Virus record (IMG/VR): IMGVR_UViG_3300033388_004471
Location: 1 to 43,989 of that record
Length of the DNA stretch: 43,989 nucleotides
Strand: one strand, 5' to 3'
DNA from: a virus
The notes beneath the pieces were generated by a model. The model did no database searches. It was not told the DNA's origin and worked only from the letters and a program-made list of their open reading frames with translations. This document shows, one piece after another, positions 17,809 through 25,908 of this stretch (within the stretch, counting starts at the first letter, position 1; the number at the start of each line of letters is the position of its first letter). The position numbers were made by a program, and so were the translations under genes.

Positions 17809-18614
17809 TGATTTATGGTATATCAGAAATAACCGGTGGGATTCATGCTTTTGATGAGATGAGCGGATTCAATAAACGGCAAAAGCAATTACAATTAAGA
17901 GAAATTACACTTGAGGAAAGGAATGCATTTCATAATCCGCCTTTGACTCAAGACCAAATAAATGTAGCATATATAGATACAGCGTTTAAAACTGTATGGA
18001 ATTTACATGAGGCTGAGTATAGAGATAGGAAATATTTCCACGGTTTTGGTTTTGGTCATCCAGTTAGCATAAGTAGTAAATTCGCTACTCCGATATTTAA
18101 TGCCTCTACATATCTACTAGCGAATGAAGATGTGTTAAAGTTAAATAGATGGAGGGAAGCCTGTTGGATAATGTTTACAACATGGGTGGCTGAGGTTGGT
18201 GCTGGAACAATGAGTTATGAGTCTCTAGCATCATTAGAGCGTATTACCGATAGCTTACCAAAAGTTGAGGATTTTGACAGCAAGCCTGAACCTAGAGAGA
18301 TTTTACTCTGGGAAGGTGAAACTGCCCCTAATGGAACAATAACACCTTTCGTAGGTACAATAGAAATACCAGTAAACAAACAATACGATTACCTTCAGTA
18401 TGCTTTTTATGGTGGAACAGAAGGTAACGCTCCTATATTCAGCAAGCGTAGTTTACAATATGCGTCTGTCATGCCTGATGACAATATCGTAGCATATTTT
18501 GGTAATAATGTACAAGGTCATTCTAAAATAGATAATATGGTGTGGAATGGTGAAAAGTTGACATCTTTTGAACCATCACACACAGGCGTTAAACGGGTTT
18601 TTGGGTACAAATAA
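17808..18614 (+). CDS. Distal tail / fibre-associated protein, unknown (268 aa)
   Basis: The ATG at 17808 overlaps the fibre stop (TAATG), giving a 268-residue protein. It begins MIYGISEITGGIHAFDEMSG and carries a charged helical segment with PPLTQDQINVAYID near residue 47, typical of proteins translated with tail fibres (fibre assembly or distal tip). The middle is rich in aromatic residues (YFHGFGFGHP) and the end is beta-rich with a Gly-Thr-Glu-Gly segment near 204. It is the last gene of the rightward virion operon. It may be a fibre chaperone or a receptor-binding tip; I cannot decide. Confidence 0.75.
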   Translation: MIYGISEITGGIHAFDEMSGFNKRQKQLQLREITLEERNAFHNPPLTQDQINVAYIDTAFKTVWNLHEAEYRDRKYFHGFGFGHPVSISSKFATPIFNASTYLLANEDVLKLNRWREACWIMFTTWVAEVGAGTMSYESLASLERITDSLPKVEDFDSKPEPREILLWEGETAPNGTITPFVGTIEIPVNKQYDYLQYAFYGGTEGNAPIFSKRSLQYASVMPDDNIVAYFGNNVQGHSKIDNMVWNGEKLTSFEPSHTGVKRVFGYK

Positions 18615-18627
18615 ACTTAAGTATTAT

Positions 18628-18667
18628 CTAGCCTGCTAGCCTGCTAGCCTGCTAGCCTGCTAGCCTG
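18628..18667. repeat. Five tandem copies of CTAGCCTG
   Basis: Five perfect copies of the 8-bp unit CTAGCCTG lie between the convergent virion and replication operons. Each junction creates the palindrome GCTAGC, so the array can fold into alternative hairpins and may serve as a bidirectional terminator. The related single-copy site at 19593-19600 (TCTAGCCC) has no expansion, so this array has grown by slippage since the 114-bp duplication. Confidence 0.9.
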
Positions 18668-18805
18668 ATGTATTAAATATTCCTTGTCATACTCTTGTAT
18701 ATGTCCATCCTGTGCCATTTTTAATACGTATCTTTCAGGATATAAATCAGTTTCTTTTTTTACTTTGATAATTGTTCCTTTAACAATCGCTCCACCATCA
18801 TTCAA
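18644..18805 (-). CDS. Possible small TTG-start ORF, duplicated copy A (53 aa)
   Basis: Reading from a TTG at 18805 with AAAGG six bases before, this frame gives a 53-residue peptide beginning with an Asn-Asp-Gly-Gly segment, containing KGTIIKVKKETDLYPERYVL and ending in residues made from the CTAGCCTG array. The first 36 residues are identical to copy B at 19590-19739. The peptide looks like a small beta-barrel (SH3-like) fold. It could equally be a non-coding duplication. Conserved reading frame in both copies and the ribosome site favour a gene, weakly. Confidence 0.35.
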   Translation of the reverse strand: MNDGGAIVKGTIIKVKKETDLYPERYVLKMAQDGHIQEYDKEYLIHQASRLAG

Positions 18806-18808
18806 AAA
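18695..18808. repeat. 114-bp exact direct repeat, copy A (copy B 19629-19742)
   Basis: These 114 bases are identical to 19629-19742. Each copy starts just at the 3' end of an unrelated upstream gene (18802-19014 and 19732-20571), so the junction TTTTTGAATGATGG is shared by two different proteins' stop codons. A recent duplication is the simplest explanation. Confidence 0.95.
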
Positions 18809-19014
18809 TGCCTTTGCGAATGTTTAATAAACATTTGTCTTGCTCTACTTTTATTCGCTCTGATACGGCTCATTCTTACGTACTTTTCTCGTTGTCTTTG
18901 TTCCCATTTTTCGTGTATTAAAAAAATGATTGAGACAAAGAGTCCTGAAAGACACCATATAAGTAAATAGAGAATATTTGGGTTAGCATACGCTATATAT
19001 TTTATTTCAATCAT
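18802..19014 (-). CDS. Small single-pass membrane protein, unknown (70 aa)
   Basis: The protein has one clear transmembrane helix near residues 13-33 (NILYLLIWCLSGLFVSIIFL) followed by a very basic Arg/Lys-rich cytoplasmic tail (RQREKYVRMSRIRANKSR). The orientation N-out/C-in follows from the positive tail. It follows gene 19019-19384 closely in the same operon. Small proteins like this in phage early operons may act as membrane anchors or superinfection or lysis factors, but nothing here decides it. The last codons lie in the 114-bp duplicated element. Confidence 0.65.
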   Translation of the reverse strand: MIEIKYIAYANPNILYLLIWCLSGLFVSIIFLIHEKWEQRQREKYVRMSRIRANKSRARQMFIKHSQRHF

Positions 19015-19018
19015 TGTG

Positions 19019-19384
19019 TCATCCTTTTGGTATTTTCCCTATAATATTATCTATACCATCCATATAGTCATAAGTATCATAAGTATCATCAGTATCATCA
19101 GGGTCAAGTGGGTCATCTAGGAAATTGAAAACAAATTTCCAACCCTTTTTTATTTCCTCTTTAGTACCTATTTTCATCTCAATATTCCCATGCCAATACT
19201 CTACACATAACACAGCATCTGCCATGTGTAGACTTCCAGTCAAACGAGGGAATACTTTATCCATATTAGTATATTCACAACACCATCGCCTTTTCAATCC
19301 AACTGTATATAAGCCTTCAGGTATGATAACCCCACCCAACACTGCCTCAACAGGTGAATTGAATGTTACTTGTAATCTAATCAT
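19019..19384 (-). CDS. Unknown small protein with acidic Asp/Tyr repeat tail (121 aa)
   Basis: The first 90 residues look beta-rich and soluble with three cysteines (two adjacent in WCCEY near residue 34). Near the C-terminus a tandem Asp-Thr-Tyr repeat (DDTDDTYDTYDY, residues 96-107) arises from repeats of a short ATGATACTT-like unit in the DNA. I do not recognise the family. It is in an operon with 19388-19573, with 3 bases between them. Confidence 0.65.
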   Translation of the reverse strand: MIRLQVTFNSPVEAVLGGVIIPEGLYTVGLKRRWCCEYTNMDKVFPRLTGSLHMADAVLCVEYWHGNIEMKIGTKEEIKKGWKFVFNFLDDPLDPDDTDDTYDTYDYMDGIDNIIGKIPKG

Positions 19385-19387
19385 TAT

Positions 19388-19573
19388 TTATGCCTTTTTA
19401 TAATCCTCACAAACAAAATCAACTGAAACACCGTAAAAATCTATTAAACAATGTAAGCTACCTGGTCTACCACGTACACCTTTCCAGCTACCTTTTTTAC
19501 ATTTAAAACAACTACTTGTAAAACAACTACCTGTTTCTTTTTCAAGTTTAATTCTTTTTTGTTTATTCATCAT
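19388..19573 (-). CDS. Small cysteine-rich protein (61 aa)
   Basis: This basic 61-residue protein has five cysteines in the pattern C-x4-C-x2-C ... C ... C, suggestive of a zinc ribbon (residues 17-24 and 42-56). AAAGGATAA precedes the ATG pair; either Met1 or Met2 may be used. Small zinc proteins are common among phage regulators, but no specific family is recognised. It begins the short operon 19573 to 18802. Confidence 0.6.
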   Translation of the reverse strand: MMNKQKRIKLEKETGSCFTSSCFKCKKGSWKGVRGRPGSLHCLIDFYGVSVDFVCEDYKKA

Positions 19574-19589
19574 TTATCCTTTTTAAGTA

Positions 19590-19739
19590 TTATCTAGCCC
19601 AACGTATTAAATATGGCTTGCTATGGTGTTGTATATGTCCATCCTGTGCCATTTTTAATACGTATCTTTCAGGATATAAATCAGTTTCTTTTTTTACTTT
19701 GATAATTGTTCCTTTAACAATCGCTCCACCATCATTCAA
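19590..19739 (-). CDS. Possible small TTG-start ORF, duplicated copy B (49 aa)
   Basis: This is the second copy of the small frame described at 18644-18805. It gives 49 residues ending HHSKPYLIRWAR and shares its first 36 residues with copy A. No convincing ribosome site precedes this TTG, and it overlaps the stop of gene 19732-20571, so expression would depend on coupling. It may be the ancestor of copy A or a non-coding duplicate. Confidence 0.3.
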   Translation of the reverse strand: MNDGGAIVKGTIIKVKKETDLYPERYVLKMAQDGHIQHHSKPYLIRWAR

Positions 19740-19742
19740 AAA
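19629..19742. repeat. 114-bp exact direct repeat, copy B (copy A 18695-18808)
   Basis: Identical over 114 bases to 18695-18808, about 0.9 kb away in the same orientation. Similarity continues weakly beyond the exact block towards 19585 (TTAAGTATTATCTAGCC is shared). Confidence 0.95.
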
Positions 19743-20571
19743 CCAACTTAGCTGCAATTTCCAAACGTTCCTCTATTCTTAGTGTTGCTTGTTTCTTAAT
19801 AGATGCTATTTGTTTGGCAGTATTGTCATTGTACTGTTTAATCCACTTTTGCTTTATGCGTCTGGTTTCTTTCATATCCTCAACAATTGCAAACCAACCT
19901 CTTTTTAGGCGATCATCCAAATCACTGAAACAACATAGCAGACAAGCATGCCTACTTCTATACAAATCATATAATCTAGTGGCTTCTAGGGTTAAATCAG
20001 AATAAAGTGGGGCGTTTTTAAGTGCTTGTCTTGCAACAAGATGCCATGCGTTTTTTATGTCTGAAGTAAGGCCTTCAAAAAACTCAGGTTTTACACCATG
20101 TATATCTTTTTTGAAAATCTCATACATTCTACATGCGTTGTTTTTTTCAGCATTTATTACTGCTTTACTCTTTCTACATGCGTTGTTTTTTTCAGCATTT
20201 ATTACTTTAATCTTTCTTCTTTGCCTAATATCCTCAAGTAGGTAGACAACTTCCCACCATGCTAATTTTACTTTATCAGTTTTTTCGTTAAATTCCGAAG
20301 GTATCCTAGTTGCCATTTCATGAAAGGTATTGTGTAACAAGATACCTTCCATTGTATCATTGCCACTGACATCACCATTAAGAAACCGTTTAGCAATAGC
20401 CATCCATCCATTTTGTACTTTTGCTTCGGCGTTATTGAACGAGTGAGATACTTTAGGATACAATTTCTCGTTGTATCCTAAATATGCTAATATTGCAATG
20501 TCTCGTTGTTCTGACGTTGATACCATATTTTGGTTCTGTGTAACACTACCACAATTTAAACATTCATTCAT
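19732..20571 (-). CDS. Unknown replication-region protein with internal duplication (279 aa)
   Basis: I do not recognise this helical, Lys/Arg-rich protein. It begins MNECLNCGSVTQNQN with a CxxC pair at residues 4-7, possibly half a zinc site. Residues 116-145 contain a tandem duplication, the 11-residue unit VINAEKNNACR twice, caused by a direct repeat at about 20133-20210; only the duplicated unit carries the two later paired Cys residues. Three separate segments contain a DDxxRxxW/GW-AI pattern (WMAIAKRF, WHLVARQAL, WFAIVEDM), so the protein may be built of a repeated helical module. A strong GAGGGTAATATAATG start supports the gene. Confidence 0.7.
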   Translation of the reverse strand: MNECLNCGSVTQNQNMVSTSEQRDIAILAYLGYNEKLYPKVSHSFNNAEAKVQNGWMAIAKRFLNGDVSGNDTMEGILLHNTFHEMATRIPSEFNEKTDKVKLAWWEVVYLLEDIRQRRKIKVINAEKNNACRKSKAVINAEKNNACRMYEIFKKDIHGVKPEFFEGLTSDIKNAWHLVARQALKNAPLYSDLTLEATRLYDLYRSRHACLLCCFSDLDDRLKRGWFAIVEDMKETRRIKQKWIKQYNDNTAKQIASIKKQATLRIEERLEIAAKLVFE

Positions 20572-20623
20572 TATATTACCCTCTTTTGCGCTTTAATTTA
20601 AAATAGGCTTAAAGCATTACCCT

Positions 20624-22060
20624 TTATTTATAATGTCCTTGTTGTATTCCATAATCATGTATTGATTGTTTGAGGTTGATTTGAACCTTGTCCTTGTTTT
20701 CCAAAGTGTCAGACTGTAAAAAGTCCATAGTCCCTTCAGTTAATATTCTGTGGCACATCACTGGTTTTGTTTGACCCTGCCTACGTAACCTAGCATTCAA
20801 TTGTAGGTATAAATCTAACGACCAATTAAGCCCAAACCACACAATAATATTACCTGCCTCTTGTAATCCATCAATACCATGAGCCATACTGGCTGGGTGT
20901 CCTATCATTAATTGACAATTCCCTAATTTCCACCTATCTAAAGCTAACGATATTTCATTGTCTTTGCAATCAGTCAAGTTAATAGGGTTTAACTTGTGAA
21001 AGTATTTTAAAATTCTCTCAGCATCGCTACGATAAGCATAAGCAACAAGAATGGGTAAACCATTGGCTTCCTCTATAATGTCCTCAAGAGCCTCTAATTT
21101 ACCATCATGAATATGCTCCCAATCAGGTATTCCCGGTTCAGGATACACTGCACCATTAGAAAACTGAAAACACTTATTCATCATAGCAAGCGTGGTGGAT
21201 ATTTCTATCACCTTGTCCAAAGATGCAACTTCAAGAAAAAACTTTTTCTCTAATGTCTTGTAGTTTTTCATGAGATCAGCACTCAACCTAATAATAACAT
21301 CATTTTCGATTAAGTCAGGTAATGGGTTATAATCATCTGTACTCATTTCCAACGTAATATCAGAAATAAACCTTTTGATATTTTGTTCTGAGTCTGGATA
21401 CAACTCACTCTTATATCTCGCTGTAGTTTTTAAAAAACTACTATCAAACTGTGTTTTGGTTCTACCCAGGCGTTTCCCACCATCAAGCACCAAAAATTGC
21501 CCATGTAAGTCTTTATAACCGTTGCCCACAGGTGTTCCAGTCAACCCAGTCGACCATTTCATGTATGGTTGGATTTTCAGAAATGCTTTAACTCGGTTGG
21601 TGGTACTGTTTTTCATTTTTGATATTTCATCAAAAACTACACCCTCAAAGCATGACGGATGCCCTCGGTCAATGTAATATGTTTTCAATGTCTCAGACAG
21701 CCATCCCAAGTTGTCGTAGCTGATTAAATGTATCTTGGCTGGTGCAATCAATGCTCTTATTCGTTGATCAGGGTTGCCTACCATCTTGCTGAAAGTTAAA
21801 CTTTGCAAGTGTTCCCACTTCAACGCTTCCTGATGCCATACTGTCTGTATCACCCTTTTTGGTGCTATAATCAGCACCGATTTTGTGAAATAACCAACAT
21901 TGATTAAATGGTTGATTGCAGTTAGTGTGATTGCGGTTTTACCTAAGCCCATACCAAGCCAAAGTGCTGACGTATCACGTTGACACTGAAAGGCTACTGC
22001 TGAGCGTTGGTATGGGAATAAATTTTGTTCAGTGTATTTATACATTAAATCTAATACCAC
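20624..22060 (-). CDS. SNF2-type DNA helicase/ATPase
   Basis: This 478-residue protein has all hallmarks of superfamily 2 SNF2-like motors: motif I GMGLGKT near residue 40, motif II FDEISKMKN near 140 (a DEIS variant of DEAH), motif III-like TGLTGTPVGNG near 170, and the second RecA lobe with motif V-VI SMAHGIDGLQ then YLQLNARLRRQGQ near 430. It is one of the standard replication-cassette genes of DUF2800/DUF2815 phages. The start is GTG at 22060 (overlapping the upstream stop) or ATG at 22045; the ATG gives the family-like MYKYTEQNLFPYQ start. It would remodel or unwind replicating DNA. Confidence 0.9.
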   Translation of the reverse strand: MVLDLMYKYTEQNLFPYQRSAVAFQCQRDTSALWLGMGLGKTAITLTAINHLINVGYFTKSVLIIAPKRVIQTVWHQEALKWEHLQSLTFSKMVGNPDQRIRALIAPAKIHLISYDNLGWLSETLKTYYIDRGHPSCFEGVVFDEISKMKNSTTNRVKAFLKIQPYMKWSTGLTGTPVGNGYKDLHGQFLVLDGGKRLGRTKTQFDSSFLKTTARYKSELYPDSEQNIKRFISDITLEMSTDDYNPLPDLIENDVIIRLSADLMKNYKTLEKKFFLEVASLDKVIEISTTLAMMNKCFQFSNGAVYPEPGIPDWEHIHDGKLEALEDIIEEANGLPILVAYAYRSDAERILKYFHKLNPINLTDCKDNEISLALDRWKLGNCQLMIGHPASMAHGIDGLQEAGNIIVWFGLNWSLDLYLQLNARLRRQGQTKPVMCHRILTEGTMDFLQSDTLENKDKVQINLKQSIHDYGIQQGHYK

Positions 22061-22437
22061 CCTGGCAATTTATCAGCACCAGCATGAGTGTATCCTTCAA
22101 GTTGAGGTCTATAATCTACCATCTGATCAAGTATGCTTTTACCTGCATCTATGTTGTCAACAATGTAAGTGTGAATGCCATTCTTTTTGATATTGACATG
22201 CTCTAATAATTGATTTTTTGTTGGTTTTTTACCAAGTCGTTTAAATTCCATGAAAAAAACTTGACCATAGAGATTGATAAGCAGTGCATCAGGCACACTA
22301 CGCCTACCCTCACTATTAAACTTGCGTACGTAAAACCCTTTAGACTTGGCATACGCTTTAACTGTTCTCTCAATGACTTTTTCTAATGGGTCATTTTTAT
22401 TAGGGATAGAGACTACTTTTTTACCGTTGATGTGCAT
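22051..22437 (-). CDS. VRR-NUC domain nuclease
   Basis: This 128-residue protein has the PD-(D/E)xK core of VRR-NUC nucleases: EKVIERTVKAYAKSKGFYV then RRSVPDALLI, FMEFKRLGKKPTKNQ and a final basic segment. The acid in VPDALL and the E-x-K in MEFKR are the catalytic residues. Stand-alone VRR-NUC genes next to a SNF2 helicase are found in many phages and may resolve branched DNA. Its stop lies inside the helicase start, so the two are coupled and probably cooperate. Confidence 0.88.
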   Translation of the reverse strand: MHINGKKVVSIPNKNDPLEKVIERTVKAYAKSKGFYVRKFNSEGRRSVPDALLINLYGQVFFMEFKRLGKKPTKNQLLEHVNIKKNGIHTYIVDNIDAGKSILDQMVDYRPQLEGYTHAGADKLPGWY

Positions 22438-22448
22438 GGTTTACCTCT

Positions 22449-22658
22449 TTATTTTATTAACTCAAAATTATGCTTAACATAAGAACGGTTTATTGTCCAG
22501 CTACTTATTGCTTGTGGATCACACGCTTCACTATCTATGTGGTCTTTAAATTTCATAGTATTACCATACTTTGATGACCCTGCATACACCATTTTTTGAC
22601 CAGATTCATTTAAAATAACATCTCCGTATTTTAAATTCTTTACTTGCTTGTTTGTCAT
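22449..22658 (-). CDS. Unknown small protein (69 aa)
   Basis: A small basic, soluble protein beginning MTNKQVKNLKYGDVILNESG, which resembles a short SH3-like or PUA-type beta-barrel start (KYGDVI). No motif is diagnostic. It overlaps the stop of 22655-23332 by 4 bases (ATGA), and is followed after 11 bases by the VRR-NUC gene, so it belongs to the replication operon. Confidence 0.65.
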   Translation of the reverse strand: MTNKQVKNLKYGDVILNESGQKMVYAGSSKYGNTMKFKDHIDSEACDPQAISSWTINRSYVKHNFELIK

Positions 22659-23332
22659 CCTATATCCTCAAAGAAGCAAGTAAATAAATCCCCGTTAAAG
22701 ATTCTTTCCATCGCCTCATCTAAATCTTGCAACCCCATTAACTCAAGGCGTACCTTTGATTCAACTGTCATTCCCTCACCACAATAATGACTTACGTCTT
22801 TATCCTCCATAGACAATATATCACCATTGAGCTTGTACCAGTTAACATCACTACACCAAATAATCTCTTTGGGATTTAATGGTTCACCACAATCACCATG
22901 ACCTAAACCTATTCGTTTAATCACATCAAGCACCAATGAATAGTCAAATAGTGGGTCAAACTCACTACCTTTAGTTGAAATGTCATTGTCATCCACGGGG
23001 TTGCCTTTTTTGTCAAACATTCGGAACGATATGCTGACAAGCGAATGTTCACCTTTTTTGTCAAACTCTACATTGGGTAAATTGACACTGAGGAAAATTT
23101 TACCGTCCAAGAAATAGTCCCTTGTCTCGTTGTCGGATGTACGAGGTTGCGAGTCAATACGCCCCTTAACCGAGGCAGGTGTATAGTCTGATTCATGTAG
23201 TTTAAGTCCACCATCTATAAGATGCTCCAACTGCTCTTGAACTCGAGGTGTCATTCGTTTGATGTAGCTATCCACTTTTTTGGCATATTGCTTAGACTCA
23301 ACCTTGGTCATTCTTTTCTTTTTATTACTCAT
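22655..23332 (-). CDS. Unknown replication-operon protein (225 aa)
   Basis: A soluble acidic protein whose N-terminal 30 residues are very basic (MSNKKKRMTKVESKQYAKK). No catalytic motif is recognised. Notable elements are ISFRMFDKKGNPVDDND near residue 100 and two Cys in GHGDCGEPLNP and IIWCSDVNWY near 148-163. It overlaps both neighbours by 4-8 bases within a dense operon between the DNA polymerase and the VRR-NUC nuclease. It may be a replisome accessory factor, but this rests only on context. Confidence 0.65.
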   Translation of the reverse strand: MSNKKKRMTKVESKQYAKKVDSYIKRMTPRVQEQLEHLIDGGLKLHESDYTPASVKGRIDSQPRTSDNETRDYFLDGKIFLSVNLPNVEFDKKGEHSLVSISFRMFDKKGNPVDDNDISTKGSEFDPLFDYSLVLDVIKRIGLGHGDCGEPLNPKEIIWCSDVNWYKLNGDILSMEDKDVSHYCGEGMTVESKVRLELMGLQDLDEAMERIFNGDLFTCFFEDIG

Positions 23333-23546
23333 CGTTATTTACTCCTTTAGTTATAAAACTTACATTTCCAACGTATTCAAATTCAAAATTGAATGTATCT
23401 ATATCTTTTATACACCAACGTTTGGCGGACTTAGCATCTACATTATATTCACTTAACCAAATACCCAATCTTGATACCTGATTTATGTAAAACCGTTTAT
23501 CATCTGTTGGTTGATTTTTCTTTTTATAAATTGCTAATATCATCAT
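23325..23546 (-). CDS. Unknown small protein (73 aa)
   Basis: A 73-residue soluble protein, MMILAIYKKKNQPTDD at the start. No family is recognised. It begins 3 bases after the DNA polymerase stop and its own stop overlaps the next gene by 8 bases, so it is translated with them. AAGGAATAAAAA precedes the two adjacent ATG codons. Confidence 0.6.
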   Translation of the reverse strand: MMILAIYKKKNQPTDDKRFYINQVSRLGIWLSEYNVDAKSAKRWCIKDIDTFNFEFEYVGNVSFITKGVNNDE

Positions 23547-23549
23547 TTT

Positions 23550-25436
23550 TTATTCCTTTAATTGTATTAATTTCTCAACGGCTTGCACATAATAATCAAA
23601 ATCAATCGCCATCGTAGCATCCGAATAATTATTACACACACACACATTGAACCCTTTTTGTACAGCAATATGCCTCTTACCCTCTTTGAGTGTTTTTACC
23701 TCTATACCACGTTCTAGTTGAGAAACTTGTTTGGGTGTTGGAGGCATTATTTTAGTGAGTGGTCTACCTTGCTTACTCACATAATATCTAGTAACGTTTT
23801 GCACAATATCAGTACCCCATAACAGATGCGAGCTACGTGGTATTTTAGTGTTCAGCATGAAGTCGTAATAGTTGGTATGAGCCATCAAAGTTGTTCTGAC
23901 ATCCTTATCATACAATAAGTATTCATTGGCGGCATAAGCAACTACTTTGGCTGATTGATTTTTATGCCACTCATCAGCACCATACTCATACTGGTAAGCA
24001 CCTTTGACTTTAACACTACCATCAGTATACTCAGCGATATAGTTATTCACATCACGTACGAACATTCGAGAGTAATTGGCGTACTCCATTTTTAGGTTTG
24101 TCATTTTTTCCCACCAACCGACAACATCATGCACCCATTTTTGGTGAACTCTAGGGTATCTAATTGTCATACCATCGGTGTTTACTTGTATCATTTGTAA
24201 TTGATCAAATTCCATCAATTGTTCAGCGAGCATGCAGAGCAAAAACTGCCCATTAAGTGTGATACGCACCATACACTTGGGGTCGTAAAAAGGGCTATAT
24301 ATTTGATTGGTATCACCGAATGTACCATTGAGCGCCAATTTATACATTTTATTTTCACCTGTTTTTTTGTCATATTTCAGGCGTGTTTTTTTTAATTTTT
24401 TATAAATTTCAACAAAAGTCTGACCCAGATGTTTTGGGTAAAAATTATTCTCAATAAGTATTGAAGGATAGTATGAGGTTACATCAATGTCCTCGATAAT
24501 GTACTCATCATCTGCTTTAAAAATGCGCTTACGTTGTGAGCCATGAATACCACCCAAGCCGACCGTAAATTCAAAACCTTTATAGATTGCTTTTTTCTTA
24601 AGTGCATCTTTGGTTTGCAGAATTGTTTGTGTTTTGAAATGTTCCAAAACTTGCTGTAATGGTGGGTGTTTAAATTTGATAATAGGTAAGATACACTCAC
24701 CCAGATTGATTGATGTACGTGGTGTCTGATGTACATCACGTTGACCACACATTCCCGGGTTCTTAAAGAAACATTGGACACCTGCTTTTTCTAATTCACG
24801 GATAAACAACTGATTGCCGATTTTCTTATCATTGTAATTAGTGTGATCCTCATTGGTTGTTTGAGTAAGATGTTTTCTCAGCTTAACAGCATCTTTTATT
24901 TTATGAAAAAAATTCTTAGTTGCCAACCAGTCATGTTTGTTGTATTCACCTAACAGTTGCATCTCATTATCAGTCAATATTGAACCAGGCTTATAAGGCA
25001 ATTCTTGAACTCTTTCCATGTGCATTTTAATTTCTAATTCTTTAAGGGTAGTTCTTTTAGATTTATTGTCAAAATGCATTATCTTAAATAAATCTAACTG
25101 TTTGACAATTCTTTTACTTGCCCAAATAATATTCGTAAATCTATCATTCCATGGGGTATCTATTATTTTTTGTGCTGCCTCATATAAAACAAATGCTGTG
25201 GCATCAACACCTAACTTCATCAATAGATGCATAACTGGATAATCAAAACCCTCATTGTTATAGCCCACCATTACATCACCTCTAAGACGCATCGTTTGCA
25301 TAAAATCTATAATAAGCAGTACGTGGTTTACCCTTGATGAGATTTCCCACACAACGCAATCCTCCGAGTCCACATCACCAATGGCTATGGTAAAGCAGTT
25401 AGGGTATGTCTCAATGTCGTAGGCTATATAACTCAT
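23550..25436 (-). CDS. DNA polymerase, family B, with proofreading exonuclease
   Basis: This 628-residue protein replicates the phage genome. The N-terminal 3'-5' exonuclease shows Exo I (YDIETYP), Exo II (GYNNEGFDYP near residue 60) and Exo III (YNKHDWLATKNFF near 165). The polymerase half shows motif A (DIDVTSYYPSILI near 320), motif B (KMYKLALNGTFGDTNQIY near 365) and motif C (QVNTDGMT near 410, NTDG in place of the usual DTDS; the second Asp is kept). This is family B, not family A, because of the SxYPSI and NxxxG signatures. No protein-priming TPR insertions are evident. Confidence 0.9.
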   Translation of the reverse strand: MSYIAYDIETYPNCFTIAIGDVDSEDCVVWEISSRVNHVLLIIDFMQTMRLRGDVMVGYNNEGFDYPVMHLLMKLGVDATAFVLYEAAQKIIDTPWNDRFTNIIWASKRIVKQLDLFKIMHFDNKSKRTTLKELEIKMHMERVQELPYKPGSILTDNEMQLLGEYNKHDWLATKNFFHKIKDAVKLRKHLTQTTNEDHTNYNDKKIGNQLFIRELEKAGVQCFFKNPGMCGQRDVHQTPRTSINLGECILPIIKFKHPPLQQVLEHFKTQTILQTKDALKKKAIYKGFEFTVGLGGIHGSQRKRIFKADDEYIIEDIDVTSYYPSILIENNFYPKHLGQTFVEIYKKLKKTRLKYDKKTGENKMYKLALNGTFGDTNQIYSPFYDPKCMVRITLNGQFLLCMLAEQLMEFDQLQMIQVNTDGMTIRYPRVHQKWVHDVVGWWEKMTNLKMEYANYSRMFVRDVNNYIAEYTDGSVKVKGAYQYEYGADEWHKNQSAKVVAYAANEYLLYDKDVRTTLMAHTNYYDFMLNTKIPRSSHLLWGTDIVQNVTRYYVSKQGRPLTKIMPPTPKQVSQLERGIEVKTLKEGKRHIAVQKGFNVCVCNNYSDATMAIDFDYYVQAVEKLIQLKE

Positions 25437-25439
25437 TTT

Positions 25440-25859
25440 TTACTCATTAAATCTTTTTCCACTTATTGTAAAGTATTTACTCATTAAATCCTTTTCACTT
25501 AGTCTAAACTGAAAAGCATATCGTTTTAAATCCTGTTCTTGTGAACGTTGCATGCCTCTAGTCCATTTGTTGTGCAAGTACATTCTATTATCTGAAGTGA
25601 GACTGTATACAGCAATCCCATCGATTGCTGTCCTGCTATCGTCTGTAGTGGCTTTTAAATAAAAATCCCATAGACGTTTAAAGTCATCTAAACTCATCCC
25701 TCGTTGAGTATCTATAAAACCTGCATACAAGGAATTGCTAGGTGTAATTACAGCAACTATGTCATCCCAGTATTCTATAGTTGCTCCTTGCCCAATAAAT
25801 GATCCTTGATAATCAAGTAAATTCGCACTCTTAATAAATTTTATTATTTCTTTGTTCAT
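25440..25859 (-). CDS. Unknown replication-operon protein (139 aa)
   Basis: The best start is ATG at 25859 (MNKEIIKFIKSANLLDYQGS); longer upstream frames would translate the terminator hairpin. The 139-residue protein is basic, with DYQGSFIGQGATIEYWDDIV near residue 15, and no recognised motif. It lies between the ssDNA-binding protein and the DNA polymerase gene. The hairpin and U-run end only 4 bases before its ATG, leaving no room for a normal ribosome site (AGG directly before), so its translation may be controlled. Confidence 0.65.
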   Translation of the reverse strand: MNKEIIKFIKSANLLDYQGSFIGQGATIEYWDDIVAVITPSNSLYAGFIDTQRGMSLDDFKRLWDFYLKATTDDSRTAIDGIAVYSLTSDNRMYLHNKWTRGMQRSQEQDLKRYAFQFRLSEKDLMSKYFTISGKRFNE

Positions 25860-25863
25860 ACCT

Positions 25864-25884
25864 AAAAACCCCCAATTAAGGGGG
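25864..25884 (-). terminator. Stem-loop terminator with U5, between ssb-like gene and next gene
   Basis: On the minus strand CCCCC-TTAATT-GGGGG-TTTTT forms a compact intrinsic-type terminator (arms 25869-25873 and 25880-25884). It lies downstream of the ssDNA-binding gene and 4 bases before the next start codon. The same hairpin recurs at 42227-42246 and 43045-43065, in each case after a leftward gene. Confidence 0.75.
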
Positions 25885-25908
25885 CTAGTTGTGAAATTGA
25901 TAAGAACT

